From: Psettodes erumei
Taxonomy: Eukaryota; Chordata; Actinopteri; Pleuronectiformes; Psettodidae
Assembly (NCBI GenBank): GCA_016785225.1
Contig: JAFBJZ010000361.1
Span: 434,001 to 498,000, forward strand
DNA length: 64,000 nt
Direction: 5' to 3'
Shown: positions 24,701 to 36,029 of the stretch, in pieces
How the letters are laid out: each line of letters begins with the position of its first letter
Position numbering within the stretch: the stretch's first letter is position 1
Position numbers and translations under genes: made by a program
Notes under the pieces: generated by a model
Seen by the model: the letters and a program-made list of their open reading frames with translations, nothing else
The model's database searches: none
Told to the model about the DNA's origin: nothing

Positions 24701-26983
24701 GGGCCCCCCCGGAAGCTATGGAGCTTCGGGTTCCCACAAAGACATCAAACTCACCCTCCTTAACAAGGTTACTATTGCCACTCATTCCATTTTCAAAGCC
24801 AGGGTGGATAATTGTAGTGTGTCGGTAAGGACACAAGACTCGAGCCTCTTTATTGCTGGCTTGTGTAAAGCCGTTCAAGTTTACAATTTTCCTTTTTAAC
24901 TTTTGTTAGAAGTTTTTTTTTTTTTTATTTTAAACACTATATTTTGTTATTTTCTGGCAGCAAGGAGACAAGGGCAGCAGGAAGAGGTACTTGCCTTCGG
25001 ACAAAGACAGGCCAGGTTCTCCCCTCAGCAAGAGAATGGCCATGTCTCCAGACAGAGGTGAGCGACGGCAAACGCACGCCTGACACAGACGTCAGTACTG
25101 TTAGTAGTTTCACTTTGAACACAGATTCAATACTAATTGTACTTCCGTTTATTGAATTTTCTTCCAACGTCACAAAAATAATGGAAAAAAGTAAGGAAAG
25201 TAATTAGTCACAGTTGTAGCGAAACTGGTCACGTGATGCTTCGTGAATCCATGGATTTCACGTCCGTGACGATACATCTGACGACCTTCAGTTTCTCAGA
25301 ATCTCATAACGACGCCGCGCCCCCATCCGAAGTTGATACATTTTGCTAAAACTTCAGAGGCGCGTCAACGTGCCTCACAAAGCCGTCCCGTTCAGTCCCA
25401 GCAGCCCGATTGACTCTCCAACTGGTGCTTTCAGGTCGCGACAAAAGGATACCTGGCCGACCCCCGCTCTCCCCTCGAATGGACCGGCCCAGAGGCCAAG
25501 GGCCCCGACCCGTGCCCCCCCACGGAGACAGGTTGGTGCCGCCTTGTGCGTGCTGGAGATGCAGCACTGTCGCGCCGTCCCTCGCACAGCCACAGAAGAC
25601 AATAAAAAAATTTTTTAATGAGCAGAAGTATGGAATTTCAGAAGTCAGCTTTTCTTCGCCGTTATCGCCTGCAGCCACGGTGTTCGCTCAGTCCCAGCGC
25701 ACCCGGGGTTTTAGAGCGTGAAGTCTGTCTGACCGCCGGTGCTGGGTCAAAATGAGGAAGAGGCCACAGAAGTGGAAGCGGGCAGCCAGCGCACCCTCCC
25801 CGCACGCGTCGGCGCGCTCGCCGCGCTCCAGCGCAAATTCCCCGCTCTGAAATAGGCTCTTTTTTTTTTTTAACGGGCTCACAAACGCCTTCTCCTCACG
25901 TACCAGCTGCAGAACGCAAACAAGTAACCGCTTCTGCGCGGCCTTCGTCGCCTCGCGCAAGTTCCTCACGCTCGTGAGCGGTTTATTAGGAACGTCGCTA
26001 CGTTACATCACTTTGCCATCGAACCCGCCATCCAATCGGAACGCGGTCAGCCGTGTAAAGGAGCCGCCGCTGTGCTTCACGAGTTTTCATTATTTCACTT
26101 TTTTGTCCTTTTTCGGAGGACATTAGGTTTTGTCTGTCCTTTTGGACACCCCCGATCAGTCTAATATGACACAATGGACGGCGGTGTCCCCTGAAAATGC
26201 CGTGTACACAAAGAGAAAGACATTTTGTAAAGGCGGAAGAGGTTCAAGGAACAGGACCGGACACACACACGCCTCCTTTTCTTTTACTCGAATAAATAAG
26301 CAAGTCGGGTTTTGTTCATCAAGCCACCTATGATAACTCACTCTGTGAGTTATGCAACATTAGCGTCGAGTGGTTCCAGAAGAAGCAGTTTGTGTGGGGA
26401 AACTGGTTTGAGTTGAGTAATGCATACGAATCTACTCTGGTGAGTGTTTTTGTGACGTTTGATCGGACAAGAACGTCCGCTGACATTTTGTTTAGCATTT
26501 CATCAGCAGCATCGGAACTATCTCCGGGTTGGATTTGGAGACATTTGAATAAATCCTTACAGGAATCCTTTCAGGAAAATAACCGATGGTAATCACGTCT
26601 TTAATTCAGGTAAAAATGAGGAGTCAGTTAGGAGACGTGAACCTTTTTGAGCCGGCATCTCAACGTCGCGCCATATTTGGGAACGTCTGCACAGAGTTTG
26701 GTTTCTGTCGGTGGAGAAGAAGAAGTTCAATTCAGTTTCCCTCTTGTTTTTTTTCCTCAGAAAACGTCCTCTGTCACCTGCCCCCAAGTCCTCTGGGAAA
26801 GCCCCGGCGGTGCCGTCAGGCAAGCCGGCCGCCCCGGGCTCCGCTTCAGCCGCCAGCTCCGGCTCCGCCTCCACCTCCGGCAAGCCCAGCAACACGCTGT
26901 CCCGCCGCGAGGAGCTGCTGAAGCAGCTGAAGGCCGTGGAGGACGCCATCGCCCGGAAGCGAGCGAAGATCCCCGCCAAATAG
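5849..26983 (+). CDS. zc3h18: zinc finger CCCH domain-containing protein 18 (ZC3H18/NHN1)
   Basis: Nuclear RNA-binding adaptor. In mammals it links the cap-binding/ARS2 complex to the NEXT-exosome decay machinery and to mRNA export. Coding exons: 5849-6802, 8909-8993, 11017-11165, 11262-11357, 11633-11775, 12305-12334, 12551-12665, 12938-13191 (start ambiguous), 17355-17537, 18028-18153, 19304-19396, 19560-19841, 22806-22922, 23656-23861, 24553-24767, 24961-25057, 25435-25531 and 26761-26983. They join in frame to about 1154 residues (human about 950). Order: Glu/Asp-rich N-terminus (1-318, one exon); CCCH finger at C341, C349, C355, H359, split by an intron; conserved RDEEREFDKEN-type and YYDYE blocks; an Arg/Glu repeat; the DEWKDPWRRSKSP motif; Ser/Arg-rich tracts; a DDMYADLASPVSS block; and a C-terminal coiled-coil-like end, LLKQLKAVEDAIARKRAKI. 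The ATG at 5849 is preferred because the homologous protein starts MDxxESP. The acidic exon is longer than in mammals. Confidence 0.95.
9215..9720 (-). mobile_element. decayed Tc1/mariner transposon fragment in zc3h18 intron
   Basis: The + strand text closely follows a widespread fish Tc1-like element read in reverse: 'gaacccttggatttaacg', a 'cctcctttttggcagca' stretch, then 'gcatcacccggcttct'-like and 'ttgggaattcattttctcc' segments. On the - strand the last corresponds to the transposase piece KMNSQV. Large parts are missing or scrambled and no open frame survives. It sits in the intron between the exons ending 8993 and starting 11017. Identification is from a remembered consensus; terminal repeats were not found. 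Confidence 0.65.
12912..13191 (+). other. zc3h18: Arg/Glu-repeat exon of zc3h18 with alternative acceptors
   Basis: The exon encoding the RERER-type repeat has two candidate acceptors. The first, after 12911 ('ccccgacag'), has the better pyrimidine tract, but it needs the preceding exon to end at 12663 (phase 1). The second, after 12937 ('gaccccag'), matches the strong donor at 12665/12666 (gtgagt, phase 0). Both reach the same frame from GAGCGACACCGG onward. The first would add a short ARARAR-like stretch. I used 12938 in the gene model. Confidence 0.55.
13470..13620. mobile_element. possible degraded transposon end
   Basis: The stretch 'acagtggcttcagacagc' followed by 'acagaccccattcact' resembles the terminal part of a common fish Tc1-type element ('acagtggcttcagaaagt...'). 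Only about 100 bp is comparable and the rest is not recognisable. Weak evidence. Confidence 0.3.
14845..14864. repeat. (GT)n microsatellite
   Basis: Uninterrupted GT dinucleotide run inside a zc3h18 intron. Confidence 0.95.
17353..17358 (+). other. zc3h18: tandem NAGNAG splice acceptor in zc3h18
   Basis: The acceptor reads 'ctcagcag' then 'gccaatgg'. Splicing after the first AG gives an Asn codon plus Arg. Splicing after the second removes three bases and gives Lys. Both keep the frame into PMEPPSKKEV. The second product (PPK-PMEPP) looks slightly closer to the mammalian sequence, which has Lys-rich residues nearby. Tandem acceptors of this kind commonly give two isoforms differing by one residue. 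Confidence 0.6.
21686..21715. repeat. (AC)n microsatellite
   Basis: Run of CA dinucleotides preceded by a C-run, in the intron between the zc3h18 exons ending 19841 and starting 22806. A short (AT)n run lies at about 21170-21188 in the same intron. Confidence 0.95.
23052..23078. repeat. (ATT)n microsatellite
   Basis: Run of ATT trinucleotides 130 bp after the zc3h18 exon ending at 22922. Confidence 0.95.
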
Positions 26984-27960
26984 AAGGAAAGCCCGCTCCT
27001 CGCCCGTGCGCCCGCCCGCCTCCGGAACCCGGGGGCGCCAGTGAGGGCTCGCGGGACGGAGCGCCCCCCCCCCCTACTGTCAGTGGATATGTAAAAAAAA
27101 AAAAAAAAAAAGATGTTGTATGGTTCATGCTGCCACACAAAACCACCTTCTGCTCGTTCGCCTTCCGAGAGGTTTCGGCTCTGCTTCATTCCAGAGCGTC
27201 GCTCGCTCCCACGTGCCCGACTCATGTCTCCCGCGAGAAGCCCTCCGGTGTCCGGCTGCAGTTTTACCTCATCAGCGAGCAACGGGTCGGGACGGGGGGG
27301 GGCATTCTGGGCGTTTGGCGAGGGAGGGACGCCTCGGGAACGGAGTGTACTTTGCGTAGACTTCACAGAAACAGAAGGGCGATGAGGCGCACTTGATCTC
27401 CGGCGTGAAGGAAGCATCTTCCTCACGCGGTGTGACGAATAACAGATTTATACACACTGATTCTGTCTGTCTCTGCCCCCTTTTTATTGTCTTGTTCTCC
27501 CACACCTTCGCTTTAGTTCCCCCCCCCCCCGCGTGGAGCGGCGCGACCAGCTCCGCAGGGTACCGACTCACCACACTTCTTTGTACAAACCCACACCTTC
27601 TTCAGCATCCGCACCGGACCCCCCCTTAAGCGGCCGAGAGGCGACTCACCTGCCCTCTGCGTTCCGGGGCAGCGTCCACTGTCAAACCTTGTACAATAAT
27701 AGCAAGTCATAAAGTTCTTTTAAGCGTATAATAGATCATAGTGATGTGAAATATTGCTTTTTTTTTAAAAAAAACAAACAAAAAAACCCGCAGCGTTTTG
27801 TTTTCTTCTCGGCTCTTCTCAAGTGATCAACCAATGTTTTATTTGCGTCACATTTTTAGTTGGAGGAGTATGAGAGGTGGAACGGGGACATTTAGAGACA
27901 AAGATATGTCTTGCTTTTTGTGACAACAGCCTTCCAAATAAACTATTTTGATAAAGAGAA
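26984..27960 (+). other. zc3h18: zc3h18 3' UTR with poly(A) signal
   Basis: Non-coding sequence after the TAG at 26981-26983. A canonical AATAAA lies at 27937-27942, giving a 3' UTR of about 1 kb. The UTR is GC-rich at first and becomes A/T-rich towards the signal, with homopolymer A (27093-27110) and C tracts. The long open frame on the opposite strand (about 26593-27426) is the antisense shadow of the last exon and UTR. Confidence 0.7.
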
Positions 27961-30900
27961 GGTCGGCGGCCTGGCGTGTTTGTTTCTTCATCGCACTCAT
28001 CTCACTCCACGCAGCGTCCACACTCGCAACGACCAGCATTCGCTCGGGGCACGAGGCTGTCGCACACAACCGACCGTGGCCTTTGTTGAGCCGGTCCGTG
28101 GCGCCGCGCCAAGCCGAGGTTTTGGGACGGAACCTTTTCTCGCTTCTTTCCGTCGACGCGGGGCCGACACCGCCCCGTGTTGTGAAACGTGCATTCTGTT
28201 TGTTTGATTTTGGGCTTTGTTTTTGTTAATGACTGCACTTCCTCATGCTTCAGCCGCAGCCAGATGGCAGTTGATCTTGTCGCTGTCATAACTGTGACTC
28301 GGTTACGCTTTGTGTTCTCTGTCGAAAATGGACAGGGAACAACCAACACCGGGAACTTAGATCATGAGCGTGCAGAGCGGCCCTGCCTGAGTCTTGTCTC
28401 TTGTCCTGTCCTTGATAGATCCAGTTTTCACCTCTCAGCGGACACCTTCATTTGAAGTCTTCACTTTCTGGGCGGTCGGACAGTTTTTCTCAGTGCACCG
28501 ATGTCGTTCCTGGGAAATGTATTTCTCGCTTGGGCCCTTCTTTTATGAAATATGAAACAACACGCACATTGAAGGATTACTTGAGGTTGAGACACGGGTT
28601 TTATCATTAAAAGAGAGGAGGCTCAAGGTTCAGTGCGGGAACGAACCGATGCGTACAAGAGATGTTTATTTAGAATGCACGGCGTTTTGCATTCAGGAAT
28701 TCCTTTTTGGAGTTCCCTCTACACGCCGCGTGACCTTTTATTTGAACCAGAAATTTGCTTAGCTTACTACAACATGGCTGAATGAACAGTGGCGTCATTG
28801 TGGAACGTAACATCATTTTGTGCAAGTGGAAGTGGTAACCACAACACTGACATGTAAGGATGTAGCTGGGTGAAGTTCAAGCTTGAGAATTTGACTTCCA
28901 CGCTCAGGTTATACACACTTCGTGAGAGTAATGTGTCGGGGCGTCTGTCACCTTCATGATGACCTGGAGAGACGAGACGAAACTAAGAAGTAAAAATCCC
29001 TCGGTGAACGTGAGCGACTTTGCAGATCTGAGGTAACACGCCTGCAGGAAGCTCAGACACCGGTGGAGTTGAGGTGCATACGGTATATTTAAAATGGTTT
29101 TAGATTTTAGGGCGGCGTATCAATAAAACTACGTAAATAGTGCTCCATTGCAAGGTAAAGTAATGACTGTCCAATAAAAGTACCTTAACATTATCAGCCA
29201 TATTGCCCCACCCGAGGAGTCTGCCCCCCCCTCTAAAGAGTCGCCAGATCTGAGCGGTTGTGCACGAACTTTATGGGGTATGAACAAAGAAAATTTGCAA
29301 AACACAAAATCCTTCTTGAGATTTCTCTGGAGGTGTCGAGAGCCAACTGCAGGGTCGGGAACCCTGGGTTTAATCTTGAGCAGTATGTTGTATTTCATCA
29401 GATCTTTATGGGTTTTTTCATAATCTGAAAAGTAATTTGTAACTACATCTGTCAGGTAAAGGTAGAGGAATAAAAGTAGCATACAAATACACTAAGTACG
29501 CAAGTACTTCAAAGTTGTACTAAGTGAAGGCAGCTGTATCTCTTTGTGGTCTCTGTCCTTGAGACCGCGCAATTAAAGTCCATGTTTGAGTCGCTGATGA
29601 GGAACTGTTTATTGTCCAACAGCCACCAGCATGCGTCCACATCTTTCTCTGTGTCTCTGTATCTTCTTGTCCAAGCACCAAAGGACCTTTCTCCTTTTCA
29701 GCGCCTCATTCCAGATGTCTCCGATCTGGATCTTCTTCCTCCACGACACCCAGGTCTCGTCTCTCACCTGTGTCACTGGCATGCTTTCGTCTTTCTTCAT
29801 GTCCATCTGTGTAGTCTGCCCTATTTAGTCTGATGTTATCGTCAGACAGTTTTGTAATTCCAGGCGCATTGTGTTCTTTGCAAGAGATCTTAATTGATAG
29901 GAGCTTTCCTATCCTCACCTGAACTAGTGATGTAACGATACAGGTTGTAAAAACTTTTGAGTACAATTCTTCCAGGGTTTTGGATCCATAGAAGTCCAAC
30001 TGGCATGACTAAGTTAAAGCTGTTAAATTTCTCCTGTGACAAATTTGTTTGCTTTTGAACTTTGACTTGTCTTGTGTAATGAATATCCACAATAGAATTC
30101 CATAAAAACTCCATCATGACTCAATAGCAGACCTAGCTGCCTTCCTCAGTGAACCATATCAGCGAATCTGATCGTGGATCAGTCTGCAAGTCGGCAATTC
30201 AAAAAAACCTAAAGTAAAGCTTTCAAACCGGCTGATGTTCGCACTGGATCTGCTCAGTGTGCCATTAAAACAGCTGCAGTGGCTCAGGTTCTTTGCGGTT
30301 TCGGACGTGGATCACAGAAATATATGGTGTGAAATGTAATACTCCAATACTTTCTCCAAAAACACTTGGCAAATTCTTTTCAGAAAGTCCCAACTTCTCT
30401 CTCGCTCTCTGAAAGTTCCTTACAAAGGTCACAATAATAACATATAATCAGGAACCATCTGTTACTAAGCAAAAATAAATAGATTTATTTTTCTTATAGT
30501 AATAAAACATTCGCATCAGTTAAGACAACCCATATAAAAGTTTGAAGCAAGCGACAACTTCCCCCATCTTTTGATGTGTGGTCACACTTTTGTCGGTGCG
30601 TAACAATTAGTCAAAGATGAACAATGGCATGATCTGTGGAAAAACAAGACAGCAGAAACAAAGACCTTATCACATGAGATCAACTCATCATACCAGCTTC
30701 GCTATGCCTAGAATGGAACTTACAACTAGAGAACGTTGCGATTACTCTTCTGACCTGTGTTATTGCATTAGCTCAACTGCCTGTAAGTTTCCCAGCTGTC
30801 TCTGCTCTGCCCACGTATGCAAAGGCAGCGGTGTCGGCAGAGGCTTCGCGCTGCCGGATACTCTCCAAGGGGACTGACCAGAGGAAACTGTGAATGCCCC

Positions 30901-33111
30901 TCACGCTCTGCGTTGACGCCAGGACAACCCCCTCTCTGAAAAGATGGACCTTCACCCTGTCGAAACGGGCGCACGCAGGATTCGCAGCAGTGTCAGCACT
31001 TCTCTCTCTTGCAGCAGCACACTCCCCCGACCTCGAGACGCGTTCAGAGCAAGACGCGTGACGCGCTGTGTTTGCTTTTCAGGGCGTGAGTGTTCTCTCT
31101 CGTAAAAGATGGGCACTTGTATCGTTCCTGTTACGACACAGGTCGAAATCGTCTCAATTTGTATCAAAGCTGCACTAATCAATATTATTCTAACATTTTT
31201 TTAAAAATGAATGATAAAACATATGGATGTATGAAAAAGAAAATTAACTCATCACTGTTTTAGCATCTCTCAGCTGGTTGTTTCGGTTTTGTGATCCACA
31301 CATTCACAACAGCATTCTCCTCTTAGCTCTGTCTTTAGCTCCTCTATTTGTCTCTCTGATGTTCGGTTATATTCATTATATTATTATATTTCTGTTAAAA
31401 GAAGCTGTATTATTACTCATTACAGCAATCAGTGTACAGTGCTTAATTACACAAGCGTATACAATTGTTTCCAGTGCCTCTCTCTCCCACCGTCCTCCTC
31501 TTCCCCTTGACACTTATTTCTCCCATCTCCCATCAGCAGAATAAGAAGGCAGCGTTTCTATATATACTGCAAATTATTTGCTTATTATTTTATATGCACA
31601 TTAACAAGTTACAACTAATCTCTGTTTCAGTTTCTGCTGCAGGGAGGAAAGAAAAGTCCGATGTCTGATAAGGTCTGTCTGACACAAATGTTGGATTTAT
31701 ACCCACAGGATTATCCTGTAGAATGTTTTTTTCTTTTAAAGAGACAATGGGGGGTTTAGTTTTTTCCTCATTTTACTCTGCAGTGAGGGAATAAGAGTGA
31801 ACGTATTCAAGCTGTTATGAATCCTGCACAGAATGACAGAATTAAAATGCTCTAATACTCAATATGTGGTTATTTCAATCTGATCTGATTGGACGGTTTT
31901 TGGGATTTTGGAAGTTTGGGTCTGATCCTATGAAGTTAACCTGCTCCAGCGCAGCAAAGGTTACCATGGTGACCTATGCCGGGGTAAAAGCGAGCCAGTT
32001 TAATGTTACTGGAAAACCTAAAATAAGCCCAAAGAAGGTGGTGACTTGGGACCATTGGGATTGTGAAATCCAAAACTATGAGCTGAAAGATGCTAAAAGG
32101 CTCTGCAGTGCTGAGTAGGACTCAAGAGTTTGTCAATATTAGCTCCTCCTTTCATATTGCATGTAGTCAGGTTTTCAGGTGTGCGTTTGTGTGTGTGTTG
32201 TAATCCTTTGCGGTTGGAGCTGTTGTCACACTGTATAAGCAATCATCAAGACCATAGATTTATACAAAGATGACAAAGAAGTCTTTCATAATCCTTGGTG
32301 CTGCTGAGCTGTAACCAATGCTTTTCCAACAATAGCCCTCGCCTTAGCTCTTTCAGGAGACACCCGATACTGGGATGGTTAAACAAACGTCTGCTGGCAA
32401 CCAAGGCAGAAATAATAATCAAAGAAAAATCTCAGCCCCGGGGACCAAACCTGTATCCAAACAAGTTGTGTTACCTCACCAGAAAGGACAGTGTGACGTA
32501 TAAGGTGGAGTTTACACAACCCTCTGAAAGCTGAGAATGGATGAAGTACTGTTTGTGTTTTTACATTTTTGTTGATATTTTTAAATCATCTGAAAGAAAA
32601 TACTATTAATTAGGTAAAATATAACAGAATCTCCCTCTTTATATTATATTTTACATTTGAACCTTATGGAAACTGGAAGCTGTGGTCTTTTATTTTCTGA
32701 TTACATGTATCCTATTCTGCTTTTTGCATTTATGTTTTCTCTCTGAATTGCTCCTGTGCTAGATTCTTCTTGCCCTTATTTTTTATAGTTTCATTCATTT
32801 TGTTTCTGGGTGTTCTGACTAAATAACGTCCATGAAACACTTGCTGTGCATACAAACTTGTTTCAATCACTAAAAGAAATATTACATGCATTCCCTGGCC
32901 ATTTACATTAGATTAAACCACACATATAGTCCAGGAGGGAATAAGTGTCTTATTCAGAGATGTATAAAAGGATACGCTGATGGAAACAGACATGAGAGCT
33001 GTCTCACAGTCACATTAACATGAGGCCAGTGAAGACTGAAGCTTGTAGATGTCACACTTACAGTTGTGCAGCAGTCTCCAATTTCATGACGCTGTTGGCA
33101 AGCGCCTTTCC
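27961..33111. other. intergenic spacer zc3h18-il17c
   Basis: No exon with in-phase splice sites or recognisable protein is visible on either strand. 29.5-29.85 kb has opposed open frames of up to 95 codons that could be remnants of an old element, but no family is recognisable. 31.7-32.9 kb is AT-rich. Regulatory elements for il17c may lie here but cannot be read by eye. Confidence 0.45.
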
Positions 33112-33114
33112 TGT

Positions 33115-33170
<56 letters not shown>

Positions 33171-33174
33171 GCGT
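33112..33174. repeat. (GT)n microsatellite upstream of il17c
   Basis: Long GT run, with two GCGT interruptions near the end, about 240 bp upstream of the il17c start codon. GT runs of this length are typical of fish and often polymorphic. Confidence 0.95.
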
Positions 33175-33324
33175 AGAAAATTCCTGGGCTGACTGCACAT
33201 GACGCCTTCTTACACCTACCAATGTTGTGACACATTATTTTTCACTTAAGAAAGAGGAAGTCGAGAAGCTAAATGGCGTTTCCATTTCCTCATGCTGCCG
33301 GTTTTTCCCAGGTAGGCTTCACCG

Positions 33325-33413
33325 GCCCAATAAATAGGGGTGCGGGAGTGCATGATGGCAGAGACAAAGCAAAGCGGATTCCCTTGTACGCAGTCAGAGG
33401 ACAGAGACACAGG
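33325..33413 (+). promoter_or_regulatory. il17c: candidate il17c core promoter and 5' UTR
   Basis: A TATA-like stretch, 'aataaatagg', lies at 33329-33338, 76-85 bp before the start codon. This spacing suits a short 5' UTR in the same exon as the ATG. No clear NF-kappaB consensus was found nearby, although mammalian IL17C is NF-kappaB-driven. Placement is inferred. Confidence 0.3.
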
Positions 33414-35346
33414 ATGGACACGAAGCAGGTGAGTGAGACGCAGGACTGGACGGGGACGGGGCGGCTGCTCTTCGCTTCCTACCATCGCTTCAGCCGACGT
33501 CCGTGTGTCTGTATCCCCCCCCTCAACCTCCGCAGGTCCTCGCCATCACCATCTTCGGATTTTTACTGGTGCCTGCGTGGACGTGCGAGAAGCAACAGTG
33601 CTTCCCCGAGCAGGAGCTGAGCAAGGTCGCAAACAAGAAGCTGAACAAACACTACCCGCATCGTCTGGAGCAGCTACCTGCGGCGGCGGCGGCTGAGGAC
33701 GACGACTCACCTGCGCCCTGCCCCGTGGAGCTCTTCCAGCGGCCCCCGACTGATGCCATCAGCAACAGGTCCCTGTCCCCATGGAGATACGTGTAAGTAG
33801 CAATGCCAACGCGCTTTCACAGAGCTCACAGAGCAGAACTTTACAGCCGCTCCGCGTAATTGGCTCCTTAATTGAGTCTGACTATATAGGCGATGATGGA
33901 AAGGAAGAGAAACCGACGATCCTCGAGCGTTTTTGGAGTGAAATGTCCAAAGTTGACGTCAAAAAAAAGTTTGACACGGATGCAGCCCTCCTGTGAGTTC
34001 TGCTGCTCCATGCTCTTCCTGTCAAACGAGCTCAGAAACTCTGAGAGATCAGAATTCCTGCCACCAGTGTGTCACGTGAAATCCCGCTGTACGCTTGACT
34101 TGGGAATTTTTTATTATTATTGTTATCATAACCATGCAGGTAACGTTACAATATGGGTGATCTGCTGTCATAGATAATGCATCATCGCAAACCCCGAAAC
34201 AGACATCACTCGGCATCTCAGTGCAGGGATGCAACAGCGGGAGGCACGTGCGTCGCGCTGCACTCGCCGATCACGCGTGGAAGTTGTCGCTTTCGTCGGA
34301 GCCAGGCTGTGAGCGCCACACCTCGGCCTCCGCGGAAGGGGAAGTCCCGTTCGCATCCAGCTCTCTTGGCAAACACGCGCTGGGAATGATGGGGATTGCG
34401 TCACTCCGTGAAGCGCGCTCTCTCTCTAAACTTTCTCATTGTTTATTTACGGTCTTCCTCCTACAACTCCGCCAATAAATTTGGTGGAAGGCCAGCTTTA
34501 TCTTTTCGGGGCACTGGTGGGAAAAAAAAGAAAACATGTTGTTGGATCAGTTCATGTAATCAAACACAGCTTTACATCTGAATCTGCTCCCAAACTAAAA
34601 GAATTAAGCAGATAAAACTTGAAATAGACACATGGCTTCTGGCCAGGTCAGCAGTGATGGATAGTAAGTACATTTTCTACAGGGAACTTTTACACGTCAG
34701 AGGGAAATCATGTACTTTTTTTTCTCTGCTACAGCCCATCATTAAATATTAAACCAGTAATCCCCTTACATATTATAATCGTCACCAGGCAGAGTATTTA
34801 CTTTGATAGTTTTCAATTTTGGAAGGGGAACTTTTACTTAAAGTGTATTTTTAGATTGTTGCAGATGACCTTGGTCACCACCTGATGGTATGGTGACCAA
34901 TTGGAAATTTGGCATTAATATGCTCCATTCTTGACACAGATGTGCCCTCTCAGTGACATTCACTGATGTCAACAAAGTGTCAGTTATTGACATAGACCAG
35001 GAAACCTGTATTGTTATTATGTCACATATCTCAGTCAGATCTCCTCAATATCTTTGGATAAACTGCTCACCAAGTCTTCTTCTCTCTTTCCAGAATCAAA
35101 ACCTTGGAGGATCACTTCCCCTCCACCTATGCCGAGGCTGAGTGCCTGTGTTCGGGATGCATCCTAATCCAGGACATGAATCCCGTGGTGGAGAGCCATG
35201 ACTACAACTCAGTCCCCTTTAAGCAGAGCAAGGTGTTTCTCAAGAAGGAGCTCTGTGAGTCAAATCACACCTTATACAGTTTGAGGCCGGTGTCTGTGGA
35301 GGTAGCTGTGGGCTGTACCTGCGCCCGAGCCAAGGTCTCCGGTTAG
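33414..35346 (+). CDS. il17c: interleukin-17C precursor
   Basis: Secreted cytokine. In mammals epithelial IL-17C signals through IL-17RA/RE to drive antimicrobial and inflammatory genes. Coding exons 33414-33428, 33536-33792 and 35094-35346 join in frame (phases 0 and 2) to 174 residues (human 197). The signal peptide is about residues 1-21, with hydrophobic core VLAITIFGFLLVPAW; the first intron falls after codon 5. The mature part has cysteines at 22, 27, 67, 108, 110, 113, 145, 165 and 167. The SLSPWRY motif (residues 84-90), AECLCSGC (105-113) and the C-terminal GCTC (164-167) are IL-17 family hallmarks of the cystine-knot fold. Possible N-glycosylation sites are N82 and N148. Calling it IL-17C rather than another IL-17 rests on the WRY...AECLC layout and on adjacency to zc3h18, as in mammals. 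Teleosts can have more than one il17c copy, so the paralogue number is unknown. Confidence 0.9.
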
Positions 35347-35990
35347 GAAGGAGGGGCTGTCAACACCTGCTGTCACAGTGGCACACTACAGTTCATTTTG
35401 TGTTTGTCTGAAAATCCACAAAGTTCTCTGGCAGGTCTAACACGGAGGTGTCAAGTCCTGTAGTGTGTTAGGTGAGCAGCGGAGCGTTGGCTCAGAGAGG
35501 ACACGTCCAGCATCGTCACAGCGCCGCACCTTCATACAGAGCTGACGCCCCAGGAATAATTCACGAGGCTTCATAAGTTATTTATTATTTATTGTCATAA
35601 CGATGACATGATATTTAATGCATCTATAATGTGTGTGTTGTAGGTCTTTGTAGACCCTGATTTCTCTATTGTTTACAGCGCTGCATAATGCGGCTAATGT
35701 AAACTAAACTTTTTACCATGCACTTGTTTTCATATTGATGGCCTTTTCATCTAGGAAAATAGCTATTGTATAGTTTTGATATACATATATTTAACTGCTA
35801 ATAATATTTAGTAACAATGTGTTATATATTGGTAATATTTGAATAATTATCTATTTATTTGTTGTTGTTTCCTTTTGCATGTGAAATGTTTGAGCATTTG
35901 AAATGCTCATGAAAAGCTGAGGAAGACTTTGTATTCATTTGTTGGATATCTTGGTTTTGTCCCAGTGGGACTTTATACATCAAATAAAGA
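35347..35990 (+). promoter_or_regulatory. il17c: il17c 3' UTR with AU-rich elements and poly(A) signal
   Basis: The 3' UTR holds many ATTTA-type motifs: overlapping 'ttatttattatttattg' at about 35579-35595, 'atatttaatg' near 35611, 'atatttaactg' near 35787, 'atatttagta' near 35806, and 'ctatttatttg' near 35851. AU-rich elements shorten the life of cytokine mRNAs. AATAAA is present at 35983-35988, with a second at 36021-36026. Confidence 0.65.
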
Positions 35991-36029
35991 TTGTAATGCT
36001 AAAGCTTTTTTTAAAAGAAAAATAAAGAC

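Noticed and set aside
26593..27426. 277-codon open frame on the - strand
   Set aside because: It overlaps the last zc3h18 exon and 3' UTR in antisense and has low-complexity composition (Phe runs from a poly-A tract). No family match.
33112..33174. Open frames with Cys-Val or Thr-His repeats
   Set aside because: Translations of the (GT)n microsatellite, not genes. The same applies to frames at 14.85, 21.69 and 39.52 kb.
33290..33312. Possible NF-kappaB site ('ggtttttccca') upstream of il17c
   Set aside because: It matches the consensus poorly in the central positions; expected from biology but not supported by the bases.
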